Shown here in pieces: positions 63,301-64,000 of a DNA stretch of 64,000 nucleotides (its first letter is position 1; each line of letters opens with the position of its first letter). The stretch covers positions 1 to 64,000 of the forward strand of contig LGRX02013729.1 of the NCBI GenBank assembly GCA_001247695.2. The letters are read 5' to 3'. The notes under the pieces are model-generated. The model ran no database searches, had not been told where the DNA came from, and saw nothing but the letters and a program-made list of their open reading frames with translations. The translations under genes were made by a program, and so were the position numbers. Origin of the DNA: Cymbomonas tetramitiformis (taxonomy: Eukaryota; Chlorophyta; Pyramimonadophyceae; Pyramimonadales; Pyramimonadaceae).

Positions 63301-63595
63301 CGTGGCTTATTCCTATACCAAGGAGGAATGAAAATGACAACCGGAGCCCAGCAGAACGGCTGAGATGTGAGTACACCACCTGTCCAATATAATGATGGTC
63401 CAAACCCCTGATAGACGGTGGTGTAAGGGTTCCAAACGCCCGGAATGCTATTTCCTGAATGAATGTAGATGGTCCACACCCCTGTCACACGTTGGATAAC
63501 GGGTTCCAAACGCCCGGAATGCTATTTTCTGAACGAATGTAGATAATCCACACCCCTGTCTCACGTTGGAGGGTGGGTTCCGAACGCCCGGAACG
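60373..63595. repeat. About 25 dispersed copies of TCCnnnCGnnnGGA
   Basis: Examples: 60373 TCCGGGCGCCCGGA, 60461 TTCCGACCGCCCGGAA, 60949 TCCAACCCGTTGGA, 61043 TCCAAGCCTTTGGA, 61920 TCCGGGCGCCCGGA, 62037 TTCCGGCCGTTTGGAA, 62108 TTCCGGGCGCCCGGAA, 62852 TTCCGGCCGGTTGGAC, 63430/63504/63578 TTCC(A/G)AACGCCCGGAA. Copies sit in the 5' flank and introns 60932-61100, 61881-62264, 62750-63006 and 63368-63711. None was noticed in the exons. Confidence 0.85.
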
Positions 63596-63993
63596 TTTCT
63601 TCATGAATGAATTAAGATTGTATAGGTTTCGTATTGAACCAGGATAGGTTGTGTGCGTGTGTGTGGGAGCGATCTCTTGTAGTGAAACCCTCTCCGTGGT
63701 CCCCTTCTAAGGAGGCCTTGAAGGAGATTATCCCATGGGTAAGAGGGCTCAAGTTTACCCGAGATTCGGGGCCGATTGGGAGGAAGTTTCTGCAAATCAA
63801 GGCAGGAACGCAAACTACGCCACGCAAGTTGAAAGCACATCATGGCGTAGTTGCTATCACAAGTGGACTCATGTCGATTGTCAGCGCGTGGATGAACAGT
63901 GATGGCCATGTGCTACAACCGGAATTCGCTTCCTACGCTGGGAAATATACGACGGTGGTCCGCGAGATTGTGAGCAGAACCATTGATATCGAT
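60584..63993 (+). pseudogene. CACTA-2 tnp2-type transposase, multi-exon, with in-frame stop
   Basis: Exons: 60584-60931 (C2H2-like finger CPCDQCRLRFCYSKKQIRRH, then an acidic linker), a short one ending 61222, about 61320-61880 (VCQNCNFLF...CPKCNHGRF; FRWWPWTRILEALF), about 62265-62748 (VVLCADGIEKFKDKLGSVTP, the catalytic-region signature; GCSKCWI after a frame slip near 62625), 63007-63367 (LLFDVMHILSNNSCRI) and 63712-63993 (LKAHHGVVAITSGLMSIVSA), ending at donor GATGTGAGT. Donors and acceptors are GT-AG. A TGA at 61492-61494 (LRR*VCGL) and the 62625 slip suggest this copy is inactive. The protein continues beyond the window. Confidence 0.85.
63400..63610. repeat. 74-bp tandem repeat, 3 units, in the last intron
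   Basis: Units containing GTTCC(A/G)AACGCCCGGAA start at 63430, 63504 and 63578, each preceded by TCCA(A/C)ACCCCTG and followed by GAATGAATGTAGAT-like sequence. Every unit carries two variants of the half-palindrome. Confidence 0.9.
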
Positions 63994-64000
63994 GTGAGTA

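Larger units (their letters stand above)
60371..64000 (+). mobile_element. CACTA-2, runs off the window
   Basis: Body of a CACTA/En-Spm-type element defined by its tnp2 gene. Neither end is seen: the left terminal repeat was not found and the right lies beyond 64000. All its introns and its 5' flank carry the TCCnnnCGnnnGGA motif, which appears nowhere near as densely elsewhere in the window. Confidence 0.7.

Overview
The window is eukaryotic nuclear DNA dominated by transposable elements. The evidence is phase-consistent GT-AG introns, A-box/B-box tRNA-like loci, and Gypsy, Mutator (MULE), hAT and CACTA elements. Only one ordinary housekeeping gene is clear: an intronless class III alcohol dehydrogenase at 17623-18960 (-). 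A compact intronless host gene set in nested transposons would suit an intron-poor alga, possibly a red alga, but the sequence does not settle the lineage. Two assembly gaps (19965-20246, 36909-37236) hide some boundaries.

Left part (1-17 kb). A Gypsy LTR/leader (376-1422, resuming at 9157) is split by a 7.7 kb MULE (1423-9156, 9-bp target duplication). That MULE contains a second, non-autonomous MULE (5703-8214, its own 9-bp duplication). The Gypsy gag survives only as a stub at 9288. A gene with three PHD-like zinc clusters, a Pro/Ala-rich repeat, a coiled coil and a Gln-rich tail (9718-13825) is interrupted by a hAT MITE that carries a second MITE in its terminal repeat. The 3' end of a gag-only LTR element lies near 15.6-16.8 kb.

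Middle (17-45 kb). After the ADH gene come a tRNA-Ala-like sequence, an odd tRNA-like hairpin locus and a foldback element. A minus-strand Gypsy (22872-31440) follows, interrupted by a 532-bp hAT MITE and by a 4.07 kb hAT whose transposase begins with a chromodomain followed by a BED finger. A gag-only LTR element (31766-37653) contains a second chromodomain hAT (32532-34670) and a 279-bp MITE. A plus-strand Gypsy pol (37830-39669) is cut by a third hAT, which holds a complete 1,965-bp gag-only LTR element.

Right part (45-64 kb). A 13.0 kb element (45338-58335) has matching inverted ends rich in GGTAAA. It encodes a CACTA (tnp2-type) transposase preceded by an OTU-like protease domain, together with a RING-CH-like protein, a 2OG-Fe(II) oxygenase-like protein and large 223-bp and 262-bp tandem arrays. 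Beyond it is a second tRNA-like hairpin locus beside a minus-strand lysine-rich gene. Last is a multi-exon CACTA tnp2 gene (60584 to the window end) whose non-coding parts carry about 25 copies of a CpG-centred half-palindrome. Most transposase genes have frameshifts or stops, so much of this is decaying, but target duplications are perfect at eight nested insertions, so the order of events can be read directly.
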